This document shows positions 34,568 to 34,701 of a DNA stretch of 34,701 nucleotides, one piece after another. Each line of letters opens with the position of its first letter. Positions within the stretch are counted from its first letter, which is position 1. Position numbers and translations under genes: made by a program. The notes beneath the pieces are model-generated. The model was not told where the DNA came from. It was given only the letters and a program-made list of their open reading frames with translations, and ran no database searches. The stretch comes from Gammaproteobacteria bacterium (GTDB lineage: Bacteria > Pseudomonadota > Gammaproteobacteria > Xanthomonadales > Rhodanobacteraceae): positions 1 through 34,701 of the forward strand of contig SHNG01000025.1 in NCBI GenBank assembly GCA_004295005.1, in the 5' to 3' direction.

Positions 34568-34701
34568 GGATCAAAGGGGTCGTGATCAAAGGGGTCGGAT
34601 CAAAGGGGTCGGATCAAAGGGGTCGGATCAAAGGGGTCGGATCAAAGGGGTCGGATCAAAGGGGTCGGATCAAAGGGGTCGGATCAAAGGGGTCGGATCA
34701 A
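34568..34701. repeat. 14-bp tandem repeat, GGATCAAAGGGGTC, open at the window edge
   Basis: Nine consecutive units and a half unit (GGATCAA) fill the end of the window. Unit 1 is 34568-34581. Unit 2 is 15 bp with an extra base (GTGATCAAAGGGGTC, 34582-34596). Seven identical units cover 34597-34694. The array continues past the window. Each unit contains one GATC. On the plus strand no frame contains a stop; on the minus strand a TGA recurs. No spacers exist between units, so it is not a CRISPR array. Confidence 0.95.

Noticed and set aside
34568-34701. CRISPR array
   Set aside because: Units are directly adjacent 14-mers without spacers and there are no cas genes; it is a plain tandem repeat.

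Overview
The window reads as a chromosomal segment of a fairly high-GC gammaproteobacterium. The best fit is Lysobacterales/Xanthomonadales. That rests on the fused mreBCD-mrdA-rodA-mltB-rlpA-dacA-ybeD-lipB-lipA string, type II secretion L/M/N genes, GTAG-headed REP palindromes, and protein sequences of that general type. The assignment is an inference from gene content, not from a database search.

Layout. 1-911: 3' end of a 23S rRNA gene, a spacer without tRNA, a 5S rRNA gene and an intrinsic terminator. 912-1173: REP-like palindromes and a hairpin, no gene. 1174-2109 (minus): an adenosine-kinase-like PfkB sugar kinase. 2399-13345 (plus): a tightly packed cell-shape and envelope cluster (mreB, mreC, mreD, PBP2, RodA, MltB, RlpA, a D-Ala-D-Ala carboxypeptidase, YbeD) that runs into lipoate synthesis (lipB, lipA). 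It is followed by the tail-specific protease prc. 15662-18960 (minus): an M17 aminopeptidase, a HAD phosphatase and a PstS-like periplasmic binding protein. 19135-21659 (plus): gspL, gspM and gspN without the rest of the secretion operon, followed directly by an inositol-monophosphatase-family gene.

22550-31790 is a complete xanthine-to-glyoxylate purine catabolic island. XdhA/XdhB (with the XdhC chaperone) make urate. PuuD (membrane urate oxidase with a cytochrome c tail) makes hydroxyisourate. UraH and UraD carry it to allantoin. PuuE makes allantoate, Alc makes ureidoglycolate plus urea, and AllA releases glyoxylate plus urea. The genes form three blocks: puuE-uraD-alc-allA (plus), puuD-uraH (minus, converging with an 11-bp overlap) and xdhABC (plus, divergent from uraH).

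31791-34701 is an accessory, rearranged region. It holds a dispersed palindrome and a 5'-truncated Rhs gene with a glycine-rich hydrophobic C-terminal tip. A small membrane-protein gene overlaps the Rhs stop codon and is a candidate immunity protein. Two broken Rhs remnants follow, then another palindrome, then a 14-bp tandem repeat that runs off the window edge. The Rhs tip and its partner are the most likely place for something undescribed.
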